Source of the DNA: Blattamonas nauphoetae
Lineage: Eukaryota > Preaxostyla > Oxymonadida
Direction: 5' to 3'
Assembly: GCA_033064195.1 (NCBI GenBank)
Contig: JARBJD010000067.1
Coordinates: 124,001 to 188,000 of the forward strand
Length of the DNA: 64,000 nucleotides
This document shows positions 23,101-32,620 of the stretch, in pieces. The stretch's first letter is position 1, and each line of letters starts with the position of its first letter. The notes beneath the pieces were generated by a model. The model did not search any database and was not told the origin of the DNA. It worked only from the letters and a program-made list of their open reading frames with translations. The translations under genes were made by a program, and so were the position numbers.

Positions 23101-24639
23101 GACAGACAAGAAAGGAAGAACCAAACCGAGCACTGTTCTTCTCTCCGAGCCAATCTCGAAAGGCATCGTTTCTGTGACATTCGCTGTGCTGAACCTCGCC
23201 AAATCCAACGGTTTGTCTCTTTTGTTTCCTCATTGTCTGCAGGGCAAGAGGGTTTCGTCAATTTCGGACTTCTCAAGACATCTCTTGTTGTACCTCGACT
23301 CGGTCGTGTTTTGGGGGAACATGTCAAACGTGTGTTCATTTCGATGATCTCCATCTTCTCTCACTCTTTCTCGTCAGGTTCTGTTGGTCTCTCAACGTCA
23401 TTGCATCGGATTGAAGATGGCCACATAAGATATCTCTTTGTTCTCAATCGAACGGAACTGAAAGGGATTCATTCAGATACTGAGACAATCAGTCGCGTTG
23501 TGATGGAAGTGAACATGGACTCGACTCCACGCACTGTCCAGTTCTTCGTGAACGGAAAGGCTGGGAAATGTTATGTGAGTGGGATTCCCGAATCTGTGAG
23601 AATTGGGGTTTGTCAGATCTTCATTTCGTTGCTTATTCGTTCAGTTCTCAGCTGATGTGATGGGAACCTCAGTCCAAATCACAAGCATCATCCACTGCAC
23701 TCAGCCAACTCCTCTGGCAGACAAGATGAAAGAGATGAAATGGACAGACACCGAGCAGTCACTCAAAGAAAGAAACACCAAACGTTACGCACCGATTCGG
23801 AGAGAAGCAGAAGGATCGATGCCGGCTCTCCTCACCCGAAATCCGGAGCACTTCATGATTGAGGGAAATGTGATCACTCGGACGGGTTTGGACATCGATG
23901 GACTCGACACGTTCAGCACAGTGATGTTGGATGGCGTGTTTGAGAAAGCGATCAAGTCTGTGACTGTCACCATCCTCGCCCTTCCTGAAACCGAAAGTGT
24001 GCTGCTCTTTTTGTGATTGTGTGCAGGTTCGTGTGGAGTTGTGATGTTTGGTGGAATGCGTGATAGCGAACACATTCCCAAAAACCCGAAAGGGCTCGGA
24101 CTTAACAAGAAACGTCTGCCGTTCTTCATCTCGACGACCTCTAACAAACCCGTCTCTTGTGTCTTTCCTCTCAATCTCTCTCTTCAGATTCGTATGCTCT
24201 CTGTTCACTCGACGGAAGAATCCATGAATCGAATTCCTACCAGTTTCCCTATGCTTGTTTCCGATCACTTCGAGTTGGCGACCAAGTTGTCTTGGATCTG
24301 AACACGCATCGTACATATATGTCCCCTGCCTTCCTTGTGAATGGGGATCCTGGACGGAGTAGCGCTTATTATATCAGTGACGTGGGAAGGATCGGAGTTT
24401 GTTCCTTCTGATTCTCTCATCATCTTTGTTTCTGTCTTCTCGTTCAGTTCTCACTCTCTGGACTGGGAACTGCAATCAGAATTGATTCCGTCACTGAACT
24501 CGACGAACAACCTCAGGATGTTCCCGATCTCACTGACAACCCGAAAACAACGGAATCACCAGACTTAAACGAAGATTCGACACTGTTTGAAGAGAGAGAT
24601 GAAACTTCGTCATTGTGCAATTCCTGCAAGATTCTCTAA
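20183..24639 (+). pseudogene. Main body of the left-arm kinase / coiled-coil / SPRY-like gene
   Basis: It resumes in the kinase N-lobe (VLKVLHERSGVEYAVKVLP) and continues through the catalytic loop (AHGDLKPENVLL), SPE and DIWSLGVVAYRMVTG. A coiled coil rich in glutamate and lysine follows (about 21190-21380), then four SPRY-like repeats, each ending in a phrase like TPRTVQFFVNGKAGKC and SGIPESVRIGV. The stop is TAA at 24637-24639. Exons are joined by introns of about 40-60 nt. Compared with the right arm it lacks the acidic insert before the third repeat. The body itself looks coding, but the 5' end is separated by element 2, so it is a disrupted gene unless a new start is used. Confidence 0.8.
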
Positions 24640-24855
24640 AAGCTTCATCTATTTCGTCAAATTTTGATTTATTCCAATTCATTGTTGTGAATCATGTTTT
24701 GAAAAAACACCAAGTCTGAAAATAAAAGTTCCTGACCAGAGAGAACAGCGAGGTGATAAAGAAATCATTCCATTTTCCATGAATCCATTTCTCACCTCTT
24801 TGGTCCTTGCCCTGTTCAAAGGCTTGAGATGAGGTTTTAAAGAGATACGGGAAGT
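24640..24855. other. Spacer at the axis of the inverted duplication
   Basis: 216 bp between two convergent stop codons (TAA at 24637-24639 plus, TAG at 24858-24856 minus). It contains AATAAA-like sequence (GAAAATAAAAG near 24720) that could serve 3' end formation. No palindrome at the exact centre was seen, so the arms do not meet as a perfect hairpin. Confidence 0.5.
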
Positions 24856-27800
24856 CTAGAGGATTCGGCACAAACTGCATAAGGAAAAAGGCTCGTCTGT
24901 GTCCTGAGATTGTTTATCGAGGTCTGTGACGGCATCAATTCGGATGGAGGTTCCAGGTCCAACGAGAGAGAACTTAATGAGAAGAAAGAACGAAGGATAA
25001 TGATGATGATTGTGAGAATCAGAAGGATCACACCCCGATCATCAGGTTTTCTACAAAATGGAAAACATAGTTCTGTCCAGCCTTCCCATTCACAAAGAAG
25101 TGACAATTACCTCCCGGGCTCCTTCGTTCCAATTGCAACACAACTGTGTCACCAACTTTAAGAGGAGAGTGGCAGGGCTTGGAAGATTCAATGGTAAGAA
25201 GTTGTTGTATTACACTCCCATCCGACGAACAGAGAGCATACGAATCTGAAGAGAGAGATTGAGAGGAAAGACACAAGAGACGGGTTTGTTAGAGGTCGTC
25301 GAGATGAAGAACGGCAGACGTTTCTTGTTAAGTCCGAGCCCTTTCGGGTTTTTGGGAATGTGTTCGCTATCACGCATTCCACCAAACATCACAACTCCAC
25401 ACGAACCTGCACACAATCACAAAAAGAGCAGCACACTTTCGGTTTCAGGAAGGGCGAGGATGGTGACAGTCACAGACTTGATCGCTTTCTCAAACACGCC
25501 ATCCAACATCACTGTGCTGAACGTGTCGAGTCCATCGATGTCCAAACCCGTCCGAGTGATCACATTTCCCTCAATCATGAAGTGCTCCGGATTTCGGGTG
25601 AGGAGAGCCGGCATCGATCCTTCTGCTTCTCTCCGAATCGGTGCGTAACGTTTGGTGTTTCTTTCTTTGAGTGACTGCTCGGTGTCTGTCCATTTCATCT
25701 CTTTCATCTTGTCTGCCAGAGGAGTTGGCTGAGTGCAGTGGATGATGCTTGTGATTTGGACTGAGGTTCCCATCACATCAGCTGAGAACTGAACGAATAA
25801 GCAACGAAATGAAGATCTGACAAACCCCAATTCTCACAGATTCGGGAATCCCACTCACATAACATTTCCCAGCCTTTCCGTTCACGAAGAACTGGACAGT
25901 GCGTGGAGTCGAGTCCATGTTCACTTCCATCACAACGCGATCCTTGTTCACGCTGCGAGAACAACAATCTTCTTCCACTTGAGCCTGATTGGAAACATGC
26001 AGATGTCCATTGGATGTCGAGAAGCCAACAGAATCTGACGAGAATGAGTGAGAGAAGATGGAGACTATCGAAGTGAACAACAAACGTTTCATATTCTGCC
26101 CAAAAACTAAACCAATGAGAGGCATCATGACTGACGAGTCGAGAAGGCCAAAACTGACGAAACCCTTTTGTTCTGATGAAAGTGATGAGAGAGACCAGAC
26201 ATACCGTTGGAATCGGCGAGGTTCAGCACAACGAATGTCACAGAAACGATGCCTTTCGAGATTGGCTCCGAAAGGAGAACAGTGCTCGGTCTGGTTCTTC
26301 CTTTCTCGTCTGTCCCTTTCTCTGTCCGAGTGAGAATGTTGTTTCGAATGGCGAAGTGCGATTTGTGTGTGAAGAGCAGTTCTGGCAGTTTCATCGTTGG
26401 GAGTTGTCTTGAATTCTGTTTGGCATCAGCTCCATCATCCTCGTTGTCACTATCATTTTCGGATTGACTCTCCTCTTCGTCAGTATCTTCTTCAGAATCT
26501 TCATCGGAACCTTCCTCGTCTCGAGTATTCTGCACCATCCGTTCCGTCAAGTTGTCAATGTCTTCATCGACATCCTCTCCTCCTCCAGTATCAACGGTCG
26601 CGTCGTTCTCGTGTTTTCCTTCCTCCTCCTTTTCTTCAACATCAGATGCTTGTTTTTCTTCGTTTTCACCTAAATTCTCGTTCGATTCTGTTGGTTGGAG
26701 TGGCTCGGGAGTCTGCCATTCAACCACGTCCATCACATCGGTGATGGCAATCCCTCGGTTGAGCTGAGTGATCCTGTCAAACCGAACTTGCATTCCACGA
26801 TACTTCGCAGAGAACTGAGACGGAGAGGGGAGAGAAGAGTGAGAGGTCAGATGAGAAGAAGCGAGAAGGCGAGAGATGGAAGTGAAATGGAACGACAGCA
26901 CACTCCAACTCGAACGGAGTCGGGAAGACCAACAACGACAGCCCTTGTTGCTTCTCCGTTGACGAAGAACTGGGCAGTGCGAGGACTCGAGTCCATGTCG
27001 ATTTCAACGATCAGTCGCACAGCAGTTCCCCAAAACTTATAATAATAAGTATTTCCTTGTTCTGGCTCCGATGTTGACAAAGGCTGGTAACCCTTAAATG
27101 TCACTCCGACGGAGTCTGTGATGATGGAAGGAAGAAGAAGAAGGCACATGTAACGAGAGTGAGACGTTGAAACCATCAGAAAAGAGAAGTGACACACTTT
27201 TGATCTTTCCAAGTCTCTGGCCCTTCTCAGGAATCGGTGATGTTCCATCAAAAACCCCGAAGAAAGAGTCGAACTCCCATCGATCCTTCACGAGAGTTGT
27301 GAACGATATCGCCACAATTCCTTCGGAGATCGGTTCGGAGAGGAAGAACGAGCTCCAAGTGGGTTTCATCGTTCCTCCCTTTTCTTTCGTGGCCAAGCAA
27401 GTGCAGGCAATTCGGTTGTCATCCACTCGGAAGTGCGAAGGATCGGTGAAGACGAGCGAGGGCATCTGCGTCTGGACACACAGAACACTCGATCGCATCC
27501 CATTCATGTGCATGTCCTCACTGTCCCTCAAGTCTTCAGGATTCCATTTGATCTCATTCATTCTCCGCAGCCGTGTCGCCTGCTTCAGACGAGTCATTCC
27601 ATCAAATCGAACCGACACTCCTTTTTGCTTGATCGAGAACTGAGAACATCCGAAAATGAGCATGACGAACAACACACTCCAAATCGGATCGAGGGAGGGA
27701 GACCAGACACAAACGTGAGACACACATTTCCGTTGATGATGAACACAGCTGTCCGTGACCTTGCGTCCATGTTCACTTCCATCACCACTCGGCCTCCTGT

Positions 27801-30087
27801 TTTCATCGAAGCAGCGACGTGAATTACCTTCTTTTTCCGCGTGATTGATGGAAGGGCGGCATGGAGCTCTCCAGTGCTTGGAGCAAACGAGACTGAATCT
27901 GAACAGATGTGATTCTGAGAGAGTCGAGCGAGAAGAACACACTCAAATATCGACCTTCAAGCGAATCACTGGGGTCGATCTCCCGCGTTAGAGTATCGAC
28001 GAGACCGATATACAGGTTATCCACTGAATCCGAATATTTCACAAAAGAGAGAGACAGACCTTCCACGCCCGGAAGGACGAGAACTGTGAGAGCAACAGAC
28101 ACCACTCCTTCCGTGATCGGTTCATCAAATATGATGGTTTCCCAGTCTGGTTCTCCGATCGATCTTGTCTGAGCGATAGTGTTGCCAGAAATTTCAACAT
28201 CATTATCACCGTAAAGTTTCTCGGAAAACAAGAGAGCAGGCATTTGGAGCTGCGTAGAGAGGACGTTGTCTTTCGTGTCGATCGAGAGAGTCGAGGCTGG
28301 AGTGGCGAGGAGAAGGCGGCGACGTTCAAGTTCCTCTTCCTTCTCCAATTCACCATTTCGCTCACAAGTTCGCTGAAGTGACTTCTGAACCAATCGAAGT
28401 TGGCGTTCCAGCTCTTTCGTCTCGCCCAGCAGTTTCTCCTTTTCCTTCTCCAGTTTCACCATCTTCTCTTTCACGTTCGCATCACTCGACCATTCCTTGA
28501 TCTCATTCACTCGTGTCGTAATCTGAATCGACTTCATTTTCGACAGATCCGTTTCGGGACCAAGCATTCCCTCCAAAAGTCTTCCTTCCAAAAGAGCCGA
28601 AGTTGTTGGTCGAAGAGCCACATTCTGAGACAAACAGTACAGCAGAATAGCGAACAAGAAGGGGTGAATCGAGGAGAAGACACACGGGTTCCAACATCTT
28701 CAGAAGAACGTCTCTCACCGACTGATTGATGGAGAGGGGAATCCTGCTCTCGTTGAAGGTGTGAAGGGCCACGGTCATCTGAAGAAGATGCAATCCCTCA
28801 AACAGCGGCCTTCCTGTCACCATCCGATACGCCACAACTCCAAGCGACCAAATATCACTCGCCGGCGTGGCTGTTCCCTTGCTGTCCATCGCTCGCTCCG
28901 GCGAGTTGTACTCGAACGTCCCCAGTTCCCCAATCGTCGACGTCATTTGCTGATCCAGAGGTGCTGAACCACCAAGATCACCTGTTCCAGAAAAATGAGA
29001 AGTGAAAGAAATCAAATCGAACAAACACAGAAAGGCCCGATTGTTCGGGCGGAGAAGAACATTCTCCGGCTTCAGATCCCCATGAGCCGTCGATCCCGAC
29101 GAGTGAGTGTGCATCCACAAAAGTCCCGAGCAGATGTCAATCAGAATCATCACTGTCAACTAAAAACACATCCACCACAACAAAACAAACAGAAAAGGTC
29201 GGATCCAAACAAATATCAAAGAATGAGAAAATGAGAAGGGACAAACAGGAAGAGGAATCAATTCCTTTCGTTCCTCGTATTCTGAGATCAGATCTTTCAA
29301 ACTCCGAGTCCCAAGCTCCATCACAATCGCTTGGTGTCCTCCCATGTCAATCGATTCATGAAGACGCACAATACGAGGATGAGCAAAGCGAATCAACATC
29401 TCAACTTCACGACTCACTCGCTCCTTGTCTCCCTCTTTCAGCATCGGCAGCACCTTCACCGCATATTCAACTCCACTCCGCTCATGTAGCACCTTCAGAA
29501 CTTGACCAAAGGCTCCTTCATTGATCCTTTTGATTGGACGGTCTGAAACACGATGAAGAACGTCACAAGATGAGATAATTAGGAGACAATGAAACTGAAA
29601 GGACGTACAGGCAACATGCAACTTGGTCGGACAGACCTAGTCAGTCAATGAGTGATTGTATCGGTGATTTTCTAGGAAATGAGGAGAATCCTAGCGATTA
29701 GAGATTCGGAAAAAATTCTCTTTCTCACAATTTCTGATTGTGAATTAGGGCGATCTTGAAAAAGAATGTGTAGATTCTCTGTCATTAAACCTTCTTTTAT
29801 CTTTAAAGAACACCTATTCCCTCAACATCAAGTCTTGGAACCTTCTAGAGGTCTATACATTTAGGAGAACTCCTATTTGTGATTTGATGGTTTGATCCGA
29901 CCCTTATTTTTCTGATTTCCTCCGAGGTTTCTGTGCTTTTTGCCGGAATCCTAAAGCAACATATCTTCCCTAGAAAGATCTGAATAGTGTGTTTTTGACT
30001 GTTAGAGTCCATTTTGATCTGTCCCGCCAAGGTTCATTTTGCCGACGTACAGCCAGGAGGAGTGACATCTACGAGTTTTGAGGTCAT
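24856..30087 (-). CDS. Protein kinase with coiled coil and four SPRY-like repeats (intact right-arm copy)
   Basis: Exon 1 is 30087-30051 (MTSKLVDVTPPG). Intron 1 is 29543-30050 (508 nt, carrying a 433-bp insertion). Exon 2 starts at 29542. The kinase domain shows INEGAFGQV, YAVKVLP, HGDLKPENVLL (HGD in place of HRD), DLG in place of DFG, SPE and DIWSLGVVAYRMVTG, so the catalytic lysine and both aspartates are present. A Glu/Lys-rich coiled coil follows (about 28330-28550). Then come four SPRY-like (B30.2/concanavalin-type fold) repeats, each with an LSEPISKGIVSVTF-like core and a VVMEVNMDSTPRTVQFFVNG-like end. An acidic low-complexity insert of about 90 residues precedes repeat 3. Stop TAG 24858-24856. 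No membrane span. I infer a cytoplasmic kinase with protein-binding repeats. The domain combination is typical of oxymonads. Divergent with the ubiquitin-fusion gene. Confidence 0.85.
26430..26690 (-). repeat. Acidic low-complexity coding insert, right arm only
   Basis: In frame with the kinase/SPRY gene. It encodes a run of about 90 mostly Glu, Asp, Ser and Asn residues. In the left arm the flanking residues are joined by a short linker instead (around 22970-23000). The difference arose after or during the duplication, probably by expansion or loss of acidic codons. Confidence 0.7.
29611..30043. mobile_element. 433-bp non-autonomous element with 8-9 bp target duplication (MULE-like MITE) in intron 1
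   Basis: Ends are imperfect inverted repeats (GCAACATGCAACTTGGTCGG against GGCAAAATGAACCTTGGCGG). They are flanked by a direct repeat GACGTACAG at 29602-29610 and 30044-30052. The left arm shows the empty site: its intron is 66 nt, the filled intron is 508 nt, and 66 + 433 + 9 = 508. The 8-9 bp duplication points to the Mutator-like group. No coding capacity. Confidence 0.85.
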
Positions 30088-30260
30088 TTTCGATTTTCTC
30101 TTTGATTCGCCCTTTCTTTGAAAATGTGAACTTATTTGGCCCTTTATTTGTATTGATCCATGTTTCATTTCGAGTTTTCCACACTTCAAGGGCAAGATCT
30201 CTTCATTTTTTGTTTTGTCTCTGTTTTACAAGAGGTCGGGGAACAAACGCCAGACGTGTG
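30088..30260. promoter_or_regulatory. Bidirectional promoter region of the right-arm gene pair
   Basis: 173 bp between the start codon of the kinase/SPRY gene (30087, minus) and that of the ubiquitin-fusion gene (30261, plus). It is conserved with 15327-15498. Coordinate expression of the two genes is an inference from the head-to-head layout. Confidence 0.5.
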
Positions 30261-32260
30261 ATGGTTCAATGTGGAAAAGAGTTGACGAAGACTTCACGCT
30301 GTACAATTATGGAACCGATCATTCTCTTTTCTCGTTCAGATGCCGAAATTAACTACATCACAACCCCATCAGTCTCGCATAGATCCGCCGGTGACTGCAC
30401 CCAACTGTGTGAGCATTCCTTCCCTTCTCATTGTTTTGTTGTTTTGAAGATGATCCTCTCTCGCGAGTTCTGATCGGAACAGGGTCTGCTGGAAGTGTTT
30501 TCGAAATGCGGAAGGCTGGCCTGTTCAATAGTCATGCTGTGAAGATTGTCCCCAAATCTCCGAGCGGAGATCAAGACGAGTTTCAAAGACAAGTTGCGCT
30601 GAACACGAAATTCCAGCATTTCAACATTGTCCGTCGCTTCCTGATAAGTTCTGACAAGGATTCTTATGTCTTCGGGATGGAACGACTTGGAGGAAATCTG
30701 TCGACTTTCTTGGAAGACAAGCCAACTCATCCTCGCCCAGGCCTCGCTGTCTGATCTTCTACTTCTTTTTCACGTTCTCTTGTTGATCTATGTGGAATCT
30801 CTTTTTTTTCTTTCTTTTCATTTTCAAAATATCAGGCGATCTGCAGTGTATTGTCTGGAATTGTGGAAGCGCTGTCGTTCCTGGAATCGAGGAGCCAGGG
30901 ATATGGGGCTCTTCATCCAGGGAACATTTTGATTGGAAGAGACAACTGTGGTGTTCTTGGTGTGTTATTTTGTCACTTTTGATTGTTTTGTATCATCATC
31001 GTTTCAGGTGACTTCATCTTCACACCTCCCTCGCTGACGAAGCCGCAGGACGTCGAGAGCGGGAGGTGTGCGTATCTCGCACCGGAGCTTGTTGGAGGAC
31101 CAGGCACAGCAGTTGTCACAAGTCGGTCCGATGTCTGGTCGTTTGGAGTGATTGTGATGGAAAGTGTGGTTGGAGTGAATCCGTTCAAGGGTGTGTCGAG
31201 CACGATCTTGCGAACGAGAGTGAACAGCTTCGACCTGGAGGGATTTGTGGAGAGTCTGAACGAAGCAGAGAAGTCGCGAATGACACCAGCGTTGAAGCAG
31301 TTGTTGTCGGAATGCCTTCAGATTGTTTGTGCTCTCCTTGTTCGTCATTCTTCATTGTTTGTTTTGATGTGTCAGACACCCACAGACCGCACAACATTCT
31401 CATCAATCCGACGACACTGTCTTCTGCGCTCTCTGCTGACCACGCAAGACGAGGTGAACACATTCAACGAGGCGATCATCCAACACCAACAAGCCCACCT
31501 CTCCCAGAGCATCTTCGCTCCATCGTTTGGCTCTGAAACCAGAGCAGTGGATGTGATTGGAGGATCTTCAGGCGTGAGAAGATCATATCATCCTCGCACT
31601 ATTCCCTTCCATCCACAAATGCTGATGGGATCGGTCTTCACTTTGGTCTCCCCTCTTCCCTCACAAGAGCTCGACTCCGTTGGGACGATTCTGGTTGATG
31701 GCCATGTGATCAGTCCGGACACCACGTTTGCCGAAGCCGGTGTGACGAGCGAGTCTGTGATCACAGTGTTCCCAGATGCAGCTCCAGACAGCCACATCTT
31801 CATCGTCATGCCAGGAACGCGGTTCTGCATCATGGAGTACAGCGAAGTTCACCACAGAATGAACGCGGGTGCCTTCCTGCACGACTGCTTCGAGTCACTT
31901 GGACGATCGATTGAGAAATACACACTGCACGGGGAAGACGGGCGACTGATTGACCTTCGGCAGACGATGATGGGGAACGAGGTGCGTGCTGGCTCCGTCA
32001 TCACCATCCGATCAATCGCAGATGAGTCGGTTGTATTTGTGAAGACCCTGGCTGGAAAGACAGTACGAATCGAAGTCGACCTTCACACTGACACTGGTGC
32101 AGACCTGAAGCGACTACTCTACAAACTGGAAGGGATCCCACCAGACCAACAGAGACTTATCTTTGCGGGTCGGCAGTTCGAAGATCATGACCTGCTTTCA
32201 AGTTTTGGGGTCAAGCCGGAATCCACAATTACTCTATTTCTGAGGTTGCGAGGCGGATAG
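30261..32260 (+). CDS. Pseudokinase fused to three ubiquitin-like domains, ending in ubiquitin (intact copy)
   Basis: Exons 30261-30408, 30450-30748, 30836-30959, 31008-31324 and 31376-32260 keep one frame and give 590 residues. The kinase part has GTGSAGSVF and HAVKIVPK, but its catalytic loop reads LHPGNILIG, so the HRD aspartate is missing. GDFIF stands at the metal site and [13 protein letters not shown] follows. I call it a pseudokinase. After it come a short ubiquitin-like domain (about residues 430-490), a second one (about 490-565 of the model, including [10 protein letters not shown]) and a C-terminal ubiquitin starting [10 protein letters not shown], with [14 protein letters not shown] and ending LRLRGG followed directly by TAG. 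By alignment, ubiquitin K6, K11 and K27 remain, K48 is Arg and K63 is not Lys. The L8/I44 patch is kept and V70 is Phe. An upstream ATG at 30261 was chosen because the frame is open and conserved; 30312 is an alternative. Confidence 0.85.
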
Positions 32261-32321
32261 GCACACATTAGAGATGGATCTGACTGATCTTACCGAAAGC
32301 TTCGTGGTGAACGGCGGATAG
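32261..32321. repeat. 61-bp insertion flanked by a 9-bp direct repeat at the ubiquitin stop codon
   Basis: GGCGGATAG occurs at 32252-32260 (encoding the final Gly-Gly and the stop) and again at 32313-32321. The left arm has one copy only. The 52 bp between the repeats look like a footprint or very short insertion. Coding is unaffected because it follows the stop. Confidence 0.7.
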
Positions 32322-32620
32322 GCTGAGAGTCGCTTCAATTCATTTTCATGAGGATTTGTGAACCTCATGTTGTCTTATTTCGACAGTGAACACGTGTTTC
32401 TCTTTCCGAGCTGATTTTTGTTCATTGTTTTGACTGTCACGAAACTAGGTTCCACACAAGGGAATCTTTTTTGACAAAAGGGTCTCTACAGGCGTCGGTG
32501 TACATCATCACATCTCAATTTGTTTTTCATGATTTAACGAGGTTTAGTTTCAAAACGTCCTTTGATCCAACCATTCATTGGACTATTTCTTCGAGTTAGA
32601 CACTTCTCAGCCCTCGAAAG
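32322..32620. other. Arm edge and upstream region of the next gene
   Basis: The first part (to about 32490) belongs to the right arm and matches 7073-7237. The last 130 bp are unique and should hold the promoter of the 973-codon gene. No open frame supported. Confidence 0.4.

Larger units (their letters stand above)
7073..24639 (+). repeat. Left arm of a long inverted duplication
   Basis: The arm carries, in mirror order, the same two genes as the right arm (24856-32490). After removing the two large insertions (7699-13781 and 15641-20182) it is about 6.9 kb. Similarity is near-identical over most of the length by eye, weaker over the last SPRY-like repeat near the axis, and one acidic segment of about 260 bp is missing relative to the right arm. 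The outer boundary is near 7073, where left and right sequences stop matching within a few bases. Confidence 0.9.
24856..32490 (-). repeat. Right arm of the long inverted duplication
   Basis: Mirror copy of 7073-24639. It lacks both large insertions of the left arm, but has three features of its own: a 433-bp element in an intron (29611-30043), a 61-bp insertion after the ubiquitin stop codon (32261-32321), and an acidic coding insert near 26430-26690. The outer boundary is near 32490, where the match to 7073 ends. Confidence 0.9.
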
